Source: AC-32 sp038236705
Lineage (GTDB): Bacteria; Actinomycetota; Thermoleophilia; Gaiellales; Gaiellaceae
DNA length: 6,500 bases
Assembly (NCBI GenBank): GCA_038236705.1
Contig: JBBRZN010000071.1
Coordinates: forward strand, 1 to 6,500
Direction of reading: 5' to 3'
This document shows, one piece after another, positions 1 through 5,485 of the stretch (position 1 is the stretch's first letter; every line of letters begins with the position of its first letter). The notes beneath the pieces are model-generated. The model was not told where the DNA came from and did not search any database. It worked only from the letters and a program-made list of their open reading frames with translations. The position numbers and the translations under genes are program-made.

Positions 1-1
1 C

Positions 2-1465
2 TGCCGCGAGGCGCCGGGCGCGATCGACGACCTCGTCCGCTGGGGCGCGCAGCTCGCGCGTGAGGAGGATGGCCGGCTGTCGCAGCGCTTCTTCGGCGCG
101 CATCGGTTCAGGCGAACCTGCTTCGCCGGCGACTACACCGGCCGGGAGATTCAGCGAACGCTCGTGCGCCGAGCTGCGGAGCTCGGTGTGGCGGTGCGCG
201 ACGACGTCTACGTCACGCGCCTGCTCGTTCACGACGGGCGCACGTTTGGGTGTTACGGGTTCGGCGTCGACGACGGCAGCCGCTGGGTGTTCGTCGCCGA
301 CGCCGTGATCCTCGCGGCGGGCGGGCACACGCGGATCTGGCGTCGTTCGTCGTCGCGGCGCGACGAGAACACCGGCGACGCGATGCGGCTGGCAGCCGAT
401 GCCGGCTGCCGGCTGCGCGACATGGAGCTCGTCCAGTTTCACCCGACGGGGATGGTCTTTCCCGAGGAGTCGGCCGGGACGCTCGTGACCGAAGCGGTGC
501 GCGGCGAAGGCGGGATCCTGCGCAACGCGGCGGGGGAGCGCTTCATGGAGCGCTACGACCCCGACCGGCTCGAGCTCTCGACCCGCGATCGCGTCGCTCT
601 GGCCATCTACACCGAGATCGTCGAAGGACGCGGTACGGAGCATGGCGGCGTGCTACTCGACGTTTCCCAGCTCGGCCGCGACACGGTGCTCAGCCGCCTG
701 CCGCGCATGTACCGGCAGTTCGTCGACCTGGCCATGCTCGACATCACCCGGGCGCCGATGGAGGTCGCGCCGACGGCGCACTACTCCATGGGCGGGGTCC
801 GGGTCGAACCCGAGACGCACCTGACCGACGTCGAAGGACTGTACGCGGTCGGGGAATGCGCAACCGGCGTGCATGGCGCCAACCGCCTGGGCGGCAACTC
901 ACTCGCCGAGTGCCTTGTCTTCGGCCGGATCGTCGGCAGCGAGGCCGCGCGCTGGTCGGCGGCACTCGACATTCAGGTACGCGACCGCGCCGCTATCGCC
1001 GCCGCGGCCGAAGAGGTCGACGAGCTGCTCGGTCGTCGCGGCGACGAGTTCGCGCGCCCGCTTCAGCGGGCCGTGCGCGACCTCATGTCGGAGTGCTGCG
1101 GTGTCGTCCGCTCCGAGGACGGCCTGGAAGAAGGAGTTGCGCGGCTCGACAAGGTCAGCGGGCGAGCCCGGGCGATGGAGGTGCGCCCGGACCTCGCCGG
1201 CTACGCCGACCTCGCGCACGCCTTCGACCTGCAAGGCTCGCTGCTCGCCGCGCGGGCGACGCTCGAATGCGCGCTGGAACGGCGCGAGAGCCGCGGCGCG
1301 CACACGCGACTCGACTACCCCGACCAGGATCCACGGCTGCGGATCAACCTCGTCTGGGACCGCGACGGAGGCATCACCCACGAGCGGCCACGTGAACCGT
1401 CGGCCGCAGTCGTAGCGCTCGCCGTCGGACCGGAAATCGACACGGCCGGACGCTTCCTAGAATGA
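2..1465 (+). CDS. sdhA: Succinate dehydrogenase/fumarate reductase flavoprotein subunit, 5' end outside window
   Basis: This is the catalytic FAD subunit that oxidises succinate to fumarate (or does the reverse) in the membrane-associated complex II. The frame is open from base 2, so the gene begins upstream; 487 residues are visible and the N-terminal FAD Rossmann segment is missing. Visible landmarks, numbered from base 2: HPTG with His147 (like E. coli SdhA His242), Glu164 in VTEAVRGEGG (like Glu255), Arg195 in STRDR (like Arg286, the proton-transfer arginine), His260 in HYSMGG (like His354) and Arg295 in ANRLGGNSL (like Arg399). The 31-residue spacing from Glu164 to Arg195 equals that of E. 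coli. The C-terminal domain has the usual SRGAH motif near 1290, then a DYPDQDPRL tail seen in actinobacterial members. L-aspartate oxidase (NadB) is less likely because of that tail. SdhA cannot be separated from FrdA without the neighbouring subunits. The stop overlaps the next start. Confidence 0.93.
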   Translation, partial: CREAPGAIDDLVRWGAQLAREEDGRLSQRFFGAHRFRRTCFAGDYTGREIQRTLVRRAAELGVAVRDDVYVTRLLVHDGRTFGCYGFGVDDGSRWVFVADAVILAAGGHTRIWRRSSSRRDENTGDAMRLAADAGCRLRDMELVQFHPTGMVFPEESAGTLVTEAVRGEGGILRNAAGERFMERYDPDRLELSTRDRVALAIYTEIVEGRGTEHGGVLLDVSQLGRDTVLSRLPRMYRQFVDLAMLDITRAPMEVAPTAHYSMGGVRVEPETHLTDVEGLYAVGECATGVHGANRLGGNSLAECLVFGRIVGSEAARWSAALDIQVRDRAAIAAAAEEVDELLGRRGDEFARPLQRAVRDLMSECCGVVRSEDGLEEGVARLDKVSGRARAMEVRPDLAGYADLAHAFDLQGSLLAARATLECALERRESRGAHTRLDYPDQDPRLRINLVWDRDGGITHERPREPSAAVVALAVGPEIDTAGRFLE

Positions 1466-1677
1466 GCAAGATGAGAACCTTCTGGAATCGTCTCGTGGCG
1501 CGCCGCAAGGCGGACGGTACGGAACGCAGAGACGAATATGAGCGGAGGAGCCCGGCGGAGCGCCGTTTCGTCGACGAGAGCGTCGAAGACCGGACGGCGG
1601 ACGCCGCCGCCGAGGAGTGGCTCGGCGGCAGCGATCCGCAGCGGCTGCTCGACAACGAAGGTTCTCCACGCGAGTGA
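1462..1677 (+). CDS. Small charged protein of unknown function, coupled to the flavoprotein gene
   Basis: I do not recognise a domain in this 71-residue protein. Its ATG overlaps the flavoprotein stop as ATGA, which suggests translational coupling; there is no clear Shine-Dalgarno of its own. An alternative ATG lies three codons in, at 1471. The N-terminus is basic (FWNRLVARRK), followed by a strongly charged segment rich in Arg, Glu and Asp with a RRFVDESVEDR core, then an LGGSDPQRLL stretch. There is no signal peptide or membrane segment, and it is probably soluble and largely helical. The ATGA overlap, and codon use like that of its neighbour, support a real gene. The position suggests co-expression with complex II, but a functional link is only inferred. 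Confidence 0.6.
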   Translation: MSKMRTFWNRLVARRKADGTERRDEYERRSPAERRFVDESVEDRTADAAAEEWLGGSDPQRLLDNEGSPRE

Positions 1678-1687
1678 GGAGGAGCCG

Positions 1688-2122
1688 ATGCCGCGCCGTC
1701 TGCTCGTCGTGATCACGACCGAAGTCGCAGACGGTGTGCTGCGCGACCTGGTGCGCAGGCGTGTCGGCGATGACGCCGAGATGCTTGTGGTTGCACCCGC
1801 ATCCGATATCTCGCGGCTCGACTGGCTGACGAACGCCGAGGACGATTCCCGGACCGACGCAGCCTCGCTTGCCTAGAACGGCAGAAGCCACCCCCACCCG
1901 ATGACGTCGAGGCTCGCGTGGGTAGCTCCGACGCGCTCGAAGCCATCGAAGGATGCCTCCGTACGTTCGCCGCCGACGAGATCCTCGTCATCGCCGATCC
2001 CGACGATCAAGCCCGGCTGGCTGGAAGAAGGCAGCGGCGCGGCAGCTCAAGCGCGCTTCAGCCTTCCGGTCACGCTCCTCACGGTCGCAGAGGACGGATC
2101 GCTCGCGGAACGCACCGGCTAA
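1688..2122 (+). pseudogene. UspA-like small protein, broken by two compensating frameshifts
   Basis: The ATG at 1688 follows a strong GAGGAGG (1677-1683). The first frame gives MPRRLLVVITTEV...AEMLVVAPASDISRLDWL, then stops at TAG 1874-1876. The continuation is in the frame one base back, from about 1861: SLACLERQ...GSSDALEAIEGCLRTFAADEILVIADPDDQA. It then returns to the original frame around 2012 as GWLEEGSGAAAQARFSLPVTLLTVAED, ending at TAA 2120-2122. The total span is a multiple of three and gives about 144 residues. The pieces join into the pattern I recall for actinobacterial universal-stress-like proteins: LLVV strand, LVVAPA, DALEAIEDALRTFAADEI, WLEEG, LPVT. Removing one C from the CCC at 2012-2014 restores A-G-W-L-E-E; the first shift looks like loss of one base between about 1850 and 1873. 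It could be a true pseudogene or two sequencing errors. Without the shifts, only a 62-residue product would be made (1688-1876). Confidence 0.7.
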
Positions 2123-2155
2123 CGCTAACAGCGGCCGAACTACCCCGGTGGGCGG

Positions 2156-2179
2156 GGCCCGACGGTAAGACCTCGGGCC
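2156..2179. terminator. Perfect 7-bp hairpin downstream of the UspA-like gene
   Basis: GGCCCGA (2156-2162) and TCGGGCC (2173-2179) form a perfect 7-bp stem with a 10-base loop, 34 bases after the UspA-like stop and before the Dps-like gene. No T-run follows on either strand, so it is not a classical intrinsic terminator. It may still act as a weak terminator or an mRNA-stabilising hairpin between the two genes. Confidence 0.3.
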
Positions 2180-2228
2180 GAGAGGACGCTAAGAGGTGGA
2201 AGGGCGCCTCGTGGACGCGGAGGACTCA

Positions 2229-2651
2229 ATGCGCGATGTAACAGCTGACGAACTGCAGGAGGAACTTCGAGACTTGTTGTGTCTGGCCGTCGTCGGTGAC
2301 CATGTTCGCTGGGTGGCAACAGGCGAGGAGGCAGCCGAGCTCGCCGAATGGCTGGTCGACGCCACAGCGCGCTGGCGCTCCTGGGCCGACGAGATGGCGA
2401 AGCATCTGGTGGCGCTCGGTGTTGCGCCGGACGGACGGGTGCGCTCGCTGGCGAAGGACATTCCGTTGAACTGGGTTCCCGACGGGTGGCTGCCCGTTGA
2501 CGAGGCACGCCGGCTTCTCGCCGATCGCCTCCGCGCTGTGGCTGGATCGGCCAACTATCGCCGTTCGCAAGCCAGCGACCCAGACATCGTGCGGATGTTC
2601 GACGCCGTCTGCTCGGGCTTGGAGGCGCAGACGCGCGCGCAAACGACCTGA
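2229..2651 (+). CDS. Dps/ferritin-like protein lacking most ferroxidase ligands
   Basis: A 140-residue helical protein that aligns from memory, without gaps, to the Dps family over helices 1-2. The landmarks are ELQEELRDLLCLAVVGDH..W (like LxDLIDLSLQGKxAHW), then WRSWADEMAKHLVALGVAPDGR (like the D-xxx-E helix and IALGGVPDGR), and a late DEARRLLADRLRAV helix. Intact Dps proteins form 12-mers that oxidise iron and protect DNA. In this alignment the ligands equivalent to Listeria Dps His31, His43, Asp47, Asp58 and Glu62 are Arg27, Ala39, Val43, Asp54 and Lys58, so only one remains and iron oxidation is unlikely. The start at ATG 2229 is chosen for GGAGG at 2219-2223, five bases upstream; an in-frame GTG at 2196 (11 extra residues) and one at 2211 are alternatives. 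The stop lies seven bases from the convergent GH130 remnant. Confidence 0.72.
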   Translation: MRDVTADELQEELRDLLCLAVVGDHVRWVATGEEAAELAEWLVDATARWRSWADEMAKHLVALGVAPDGRVRSLAKDIPLNWVPDGWLPVDEARRLLADRLRAVAGSANYRRSQASDPDIVRMFDAVCSGLEAQTRAQTT

Positions 2652-2658
2652 CGTTGGT

Positions 2659-2774
2659 CTACGCGGCGGCGCGCAGGGCGTCGATGACCTCGCGAGCCGC
2701 CACGACCGCCCCGCCGACGCAGTAGTCGGCAGCACCGTAGGTGAGGTAGATCGTGCCGTCGGGCTGCGCGACGG
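2659..2774 (-). pseudogene. C-terminal remnant of a GH130-type glycoside phosphorylase/hydrolase
   Basis: Read on the minus strand, the frame ends at TAG (2659-2661). Its last ~38 residues are VAQPDGTIYLTYGAADYCVGG followed by an AREVIDALRAAA-type helix. A strand ending in YGAAD and followed by V-G is the hallmark C-terminal strand of the GH130 five-bladed propeller (beta-mannoside phosphorylases and relatives). The remainder, normally 300 residues or so, is absent: the frame runs into the left inverted repeat of the insertion sequence at 2775 and then into sequence unlike GH130. It has no start of its own, so it is a dead 3' fragment. Assignment rests on a short motif, hence moderate confidence. 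Confidence 0.62.
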
Positions 2775-2791
2775 CGTGTGGGGTGCGTAAA
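2775..2791 (+). repeat. Left terminal inverted repeat of the insertion sequence
   Basis: CGTGTGGGGTGCGTAAA here is the exact reverse complement of 3961-3977. Further inward both ends share TCCGTC, directly after the repeat on the left and four bases farther in on the right. The repeat cuts the GH130 reading frame. Confidence 0.85.
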
Positions 2792-2879
2792 TCCGTCTGG
2801 CAGCTCGAGGGCACGTGAGAGCTGATTTCGCGGCCGTAGAGTCGGGCCTCGTTCGCATCTCGACGGAGGGAGTCTGCTC

Positions 2880-3952
2880 TTGCTTTTGTCGCTGGTCTAT
2901 CTGTTGTTTCGGCGTGTGCTCGCGGTAGCGGCGCTGCGTCTGCGTTCAGGTGAGTTCAAGGAGCTCGAGATCGTCGTGCTTCGCCATGAGCTTGCGGTTC
3001 TTCGCCGCCAGTCGCACGCCCTCGGCTGGAGGACGCCGACCGTGTCTTTCTGGCTGCGGCCAGCCAGCTTCTGCGCGGAAAGGGTCGGCGGTCGTTCTTC
3101 GTCCGCCCTGACACGCTTCTGGGTTGGCATCGCCAGCTTGTTCGGAGACGGTGGACGTACGCTGGACGCCGTCCCGGCCGGCCCGCGACGTCGGAGGAGA
3201 TCCGCGAGCTCGTTCTGCGGTTTGCCCGTGAGAACCCACGCTGGGGGTATCAGCGGATCGTCGGCGAGCTGGCCGGTGTGGGCGTGCAGCTCGCCGCGAC
3301 GACGGTTCGTATGATCCTGCGGCAGGCCGGAATGCCTCCCGCCGACACAAGAGCTGGGCTCGGCTGGCGCGAGTTCCTGCGTGCGCAGGCGCAGTCGATG
3401 ATCGCCTGCGACTTCTTCACCGTCGAGACGCTCTGGCTCGGACGCTTGTACGTGCTCTTCTTCATCGAGCTCGGCAGCCGGCGCGTGCATCTGGCCGGCT
3501 GCACCACGAACCCGAACGGGACGTGGACGGCTCAACAAGCACGCCAGCTCGCCTGGTCACTCTCGGAGCGGCTGACACCGGTCCGCTTCCTGATCCACGA
3601 TCGCGACAGCAAGTTCAGCCGAACCTTCGACGAGGTCTTCCGAAGCGAGGGCGTCGAGATCATCCGAACGCCGTTTCGGGCGCCGAAGGCGAACGCGTTC
3701 GCCGAGCGCTGGGTCGGCACCGTCCGGCGCGACTGCCTCGACTGGATCATGATCACAAGCCGACGACAACTTGAACAGGTGCTCCGCGTCTACGTCGACC
3801 ATTACAACAACCACAGGCCGCATCGAGCGCTCGGCCTCTTACCACCAACTCCAGAGCGGCGACTACGCCTCGTCAGCCCCACTTCAGCGGGATACATCCA
3901 CCGTCGGGATCGTCTCGGCGGCCTCATCCACGAATACGCGGCAGCAGCATGA
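2880..3952 (+). pseudogene. DDE (rve) transposase with a single-base frameshift
   Basis: The start is TTG 2880, seven bases after GGAGGGAG (2865-2872). The first 44 codons read LLSLVYLLFRRVLAV through ELEIVVLRHELAVLRRQ. At 3011 the homologous frame moves back by one base and continues VARPRLEDADRVFLAAASQLL without a gap to the stop at 3952. Restoring one G after CAG (3009-3011) gives an uninterrupted 357-residue protein. Domains: N-terminal helix; winged-helix segment ENPRWGYQRIVGEL...TTVRMILRQ (about residues 112-147); rve catalytic core with Asp178 (ACDFFTV), Asp241 (HDRDSKF) and Glu276 (FAERW), a DD-35-E-like spacing; C-terminal HYNNHRPHRALGL and GGLIHEY. From the TTG the unshifted frame would give a 144-residue non-functional product ending at 3314. 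The 3' piece (3278-3952) lacks the N-terminal DNA-binding part. No A6G slippery site is seen at the shift. Confidence 0.87.
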
Positions 3953-3960
3953 CGGATGGG

Positions 3961-3977
3961 TTTACGCACCCCACACG
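3961..3977 (-). repeat. Right terminal inverted repeat of the insertion sequence
   Basis: TTTACGCACCCCACACG, eight bases after the transposase stop, is the perfect inverse of 2775-2791 and marks the right end of the element. Minus-strand reading of the isomerase gene enters it directly after the codons for DGTH. Confidence 0.85.
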
Positions 3978-4529
3978 GTGCGTTCCGTCGGGCTCGATGC
4001 CCGAGACATGGAGTTGCCGCAGCCGCTCGTCAAAGCTGTCGAGCAGCTCATACGCCAGCCGAAGCGACGGGTCGTTCGTCCACACGTGCGCGACGTCGAG
4101 GCAGAATCCTGCCTCCGGGTACTCGTCGAAAACGTCGCGGAGACTCTCGAGGCTTCGGCCGAAGCTCTTGGCGACGTCCATGTTCTCGAAGACCACACGT
4201 GAACCCAATCGCCGCAGCAGAGATTGACCGCGATAGACATCCGGATGGAAGACGACGTCGACGTCTGGCTGCCACGACGCGATCCTCTCGACCACCGCAG
4301 CCGCAGACGTGCGGAAGATGACGGGAGCATGGATTGAGACACGCTCGAAGCCGCTGACGGCGGTCGGGCTCCGTTGGAAGAAGACCGCGAGCGAGTCCAA
4401 CCGATCCTCGACGATCGCCGTCAGCTCGACAAAACGCCATCGCTCCGCGGCTGCCCTCCCGACCGCAGCTGCCCAGTCGTCACGCTCGGAGATGAACGCT
4501 CCGGTCGCGATGCCGAAGTTCGTCCTCAG
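3978..4529 (-). pseudogene. Sugar isomerase/epimerase-like TIM-barrel protein, 3' end cut off by the insertion sequence
   Basis: The minus-strand frame reads RTNFGIATGAFISERDDW, RWRFVELTAIVEDRL, VSIHAPVIF, VDVVFHPDVYRG, RVVFENMDVAKSFGR, GFCLDVAHVWTND and RLRQLHVSGIEPDGTH, then crosses into the right repeat. The repeating strand-helix pattern and candidate metal ligands (Glu in VFENMD, Asp and His in CLDVAH, His in LHVSG) match the xylose-isomerase-like/AP-endonuclease-2 TIM-barrel fold; the substrate is unknown. About 184 residues remain and the last helix/strand is lost. Read through the element, the frame stops at 3924-3926 after 17-18 foreign residues. The 5' end is also odd: between the upstream stop (4563-4565) and the homologous N-terminus only CTG (4527-4529) or ATT (4530-4532) could start it, with no ribosome site. 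The first ordinary start, TTG at 4400, would remove a quarter of the barrel. I judge it non-functional. Confidence 0.72.
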
Positions 4530-4635
4530 AATGACACTGACTGCGACTCTAGTCCCCCTGCGTCAGGCTCCCTGTCGCTCTTCGGCTCATCTGCGACAAC
4601 CAGAGCCGGCTACCCCCTCCGGCGGTGGACGAAAG

Positions 4636-4667
4636 CGGAGGCGCTCAACCGTCTGCTCCGGTTTTTT
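4636..4667 (+). terminator. Orphan intrinsic-terminator-like hairpin with T6 tract
   Basis: Two overlapping stems end at the same T-run (4662-4667): AACCG (4647-4651) with CGGTT (4659-4663), loop of seven, or CGGAG (4636-4640) with CTCCG (4656-4660). On the plus strand this looks like a Rho-independent terminator. It sits between two divergently oriented genes, where no plus-strand gene ends, so it either terminates an unseen small RNA or is a remnant. In the rest of the spacer 4530-4709 I see only a weaker inverted repeat, CGGCTC (4583-4588) with GAGCCG (4603-4608). Confidence 0.42.
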
Positions 4668-4709
4668 GTACGCGGCCTGACTCTGGGTCAGCGGCGGACG
4701 GGTCGTGCT

Positions 4710-4715
4710 TAGGCT
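4710..4715 (+). promoter_or_regulatory. Probable -10 box (TAGGCT) for leaderless tenA
   Basis: TAGGCT fits the TAnnnT -10 pattern and ends seven bases before GTG 4723, the distance expected when transcription starts at or beside the start codon. No Shine-Dalgarno precedes that GTG, and no clear -35 is seen at 16-18 bases. The same hexamer at nearly the same distance precedes the GTG at 6460. Confidence 0.5.
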
Positions 4716-4722
4716 GACCGGT

Positions 4723-5388
4723 GTGAATGAGCGTTTCACCGATGCGCTGCGGTGCGAGGCCGAGCCGCTCTGGCGCGCCCAGCTCGAGCACCCGTTCGTG
4801 CAGGGGCTGGCCGCCGGTACGCTCGATCCCGAGCGTTTCCGGCGGTACGTCCGCCAGGACTATCTGTTCCTGCTCGAGTACGCGCGGCTGCTCTCGCTGG
4901 CGTCCGCCCGGGCGCCGCGCGCGGACGTGGCGCGCCGTTTCGCCGAGCTGACGCTCGAGACGTGGACGATCGAGCTCGAGCTGCATCGCTCCTACGCGGC
5001 CGAGTGGGGTATCTCCGCGGCGGAGCTCGACGCGGAGCCGGCGGCGCCGGCGACGCGGGCGTACGCCGACTTCCTGCTCCGCACGGCCGCGCTCGGTGAC
5101 TTCCCCGAGCTGGTGGCGGCGCTGCTGCCGTGCATGTGGGGCTACAGCGAGCTTGGGCGCCGGCTGGCCGGGCTGCCGCGGCCGTCGAAGGAGCGCTACG
5201 CCCGCTGGATCGAGCTGTACGCCTCCGACGAGTTCGCCGAGCTCGCCTCCTGGTGCCGCGCCGTCGTCGACGCGGAGGCGGCCGCCGCCTCGCCGGAGAC
5301 GCGAGAGCGGATGCGCGCCGCCTTCCTTACGAGCAGCCGCCACGAGCTCGCCTTCTGGCAGATGGGCTGGGAGCTACAATCGTCGTAA
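4723..5388 (+). CDS. tenA: TenA aminopyrimidine aminohydrolase (thiaminase II family)
   Basis: A 221-residue all-helical TenA protein that salvages thiamine breakdown products by hydrolysing aminopyrimidine (amino-HMP) to HMP; family members also cleave thiamine weakly. Visible motifs: HPFVQGLAAGTL, the YVRQDYLFL helix with Asp46 (like B. subtilis Asp44), LPCMWGYSELG with the catalytic Cys137 (like Cys135), WIELYASDEF, and HELAFWQMGW with Glu208 (like Glu205). The cysteine places it in the TenA_C class. GTG 4723 is preferred over GTG 4705 because the family N-terminus begins close to here, and because the TAGGCT box overlaps the extra six codons and fits a leaderless start. The stop is immediately followed by a TPP riboswitch, so tenA itself lies upstream of that control while its neighbour lies downstream. 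Cytoplasmic; family-length and apparently intact. Confidence 0.93.
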   Translation: MNERFTDALRCEAEPLWRAQLEHPFVQGLAAGTLDPERFRRYVRQDYLFLLEYARLLSLASARAPRADVARRFAELTLETWTIELELHRSYAAEWGISAAELDAEPAAPATRAYADFLLRTAALGDFPELVAALLPCMWGYSELGRRLAGLPRPSKERYARWIELYASDEFAELASWCRAVVDAEAAAASPETRERMRAAFLTSSRHELAFWQMGWELQSS

Positions 5389-5477
5389 TTCCCGGGGAGT
5401 CTCTGGCGAGGGGCTGAGAGGGCGCTTCCTAGCGCTTACCCGAAGAACCTGAACTGGGTCATGCCAGCGAAGGGAGG
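5389..5477 (+). promoter_or_regulatory. TPP riboswitch (THI element)
   Basis: All conserved blocks are present in order: CGGGGAG (5394-5400), CTGAGA (5414-5419), ACCC (5438-5441) pairing GGGT (5456-5459), GAACCTGA (5445-5452), and ATGCCAGCGAAGGGA (5461-5475). Helices can be traced: P1 TTCCC (5389-5393) with GGGAG (5472-5476), P2 CTGGC (5403-5407) with GCCAG (5463-5467), and P3 GCGCT (5422-5426) with AGCGC (5431-5435). The P1 3' strand contains the AGGGAGG ribosome site of the next gene, so binding of thiamine pyrophosphate should repress translation directly. I see no terminator hairpin with a T-run after it. It begins on the base after the tenA stop. Confidence 0.95.
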
Positions 5478-5485
5478 ACGCGCTG
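5471..5485 (+). promoter_or_regulatory. Ribosome site inside riboswitch P1 and CTG start codon
   Basis: AGGGAGG (5471-5477) lies five bases before CTG (5483-5485). The ATPase frame is open here and contains no ATG, GTG or TTG before GTG 5555, so this Shine-Dalgarno decides the start. It overlaps the closing helix of the TPP riboswitch. Confidence 0.6.

Larger units (their letters stand above)
2775..3977 (+). mobile_element. Insertion sequence, IS3/IS481-like, 1203 bp, with 17-bp inverted repeats
   Basis: The element is bounded by exact 17-bp inverted repeats and contains one transposase gene on the plus strand that fills most of it (2880-3952). Family membership (rve/DDE transposase, single open frame of ~357 codons) is read from the protein. 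I know this type as abundant in Thermoleophilia, usually annotated only as an integrase-core protein, and I cannot give an IS name. No matching 3-6 bp direct repeat lies immediately outside the repeats, and the two flanks belong to different genes. This points to adjacent deletion or recombination rather than a simple insertion. Because the transposase is frameshifted, the copy is probably not self-mobile. Confidence 0.85.

Noticed and set aside
250..1395. Plus-strand 381-codon frame inside the flavoprotein gene
   Set aside because: More than a quarter arginine and out of frame with a clear SdhA sequence; a GC-rich shadow frame.
3000..3035. Programmed -1 frameshift site in the transposase, as in IS3 orfA/orfB
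   Set aside because: No A6G-type slippery run is present and related elements, as I recall them, encode the protein in one frame; a one-base deletion explains it more simply.
2752..3994. Near-identical 14-base direct repeat (13 matches) flanking the insertion sequence, 2752-2765 and 3981-3994
   Set aside because: The copies lie at unequal distances from the element ends (nine and three bases) and both encode PDGT in their own genes, so they are probably shared codons rather than a target duplication or deletion homology.
4645..5343. Minus-strand open frame of 232 codons opposite tenA
   Set aside because: Shadow of tenA; composition dominated by Arg, Gly and Gln, and no recognisable domain.
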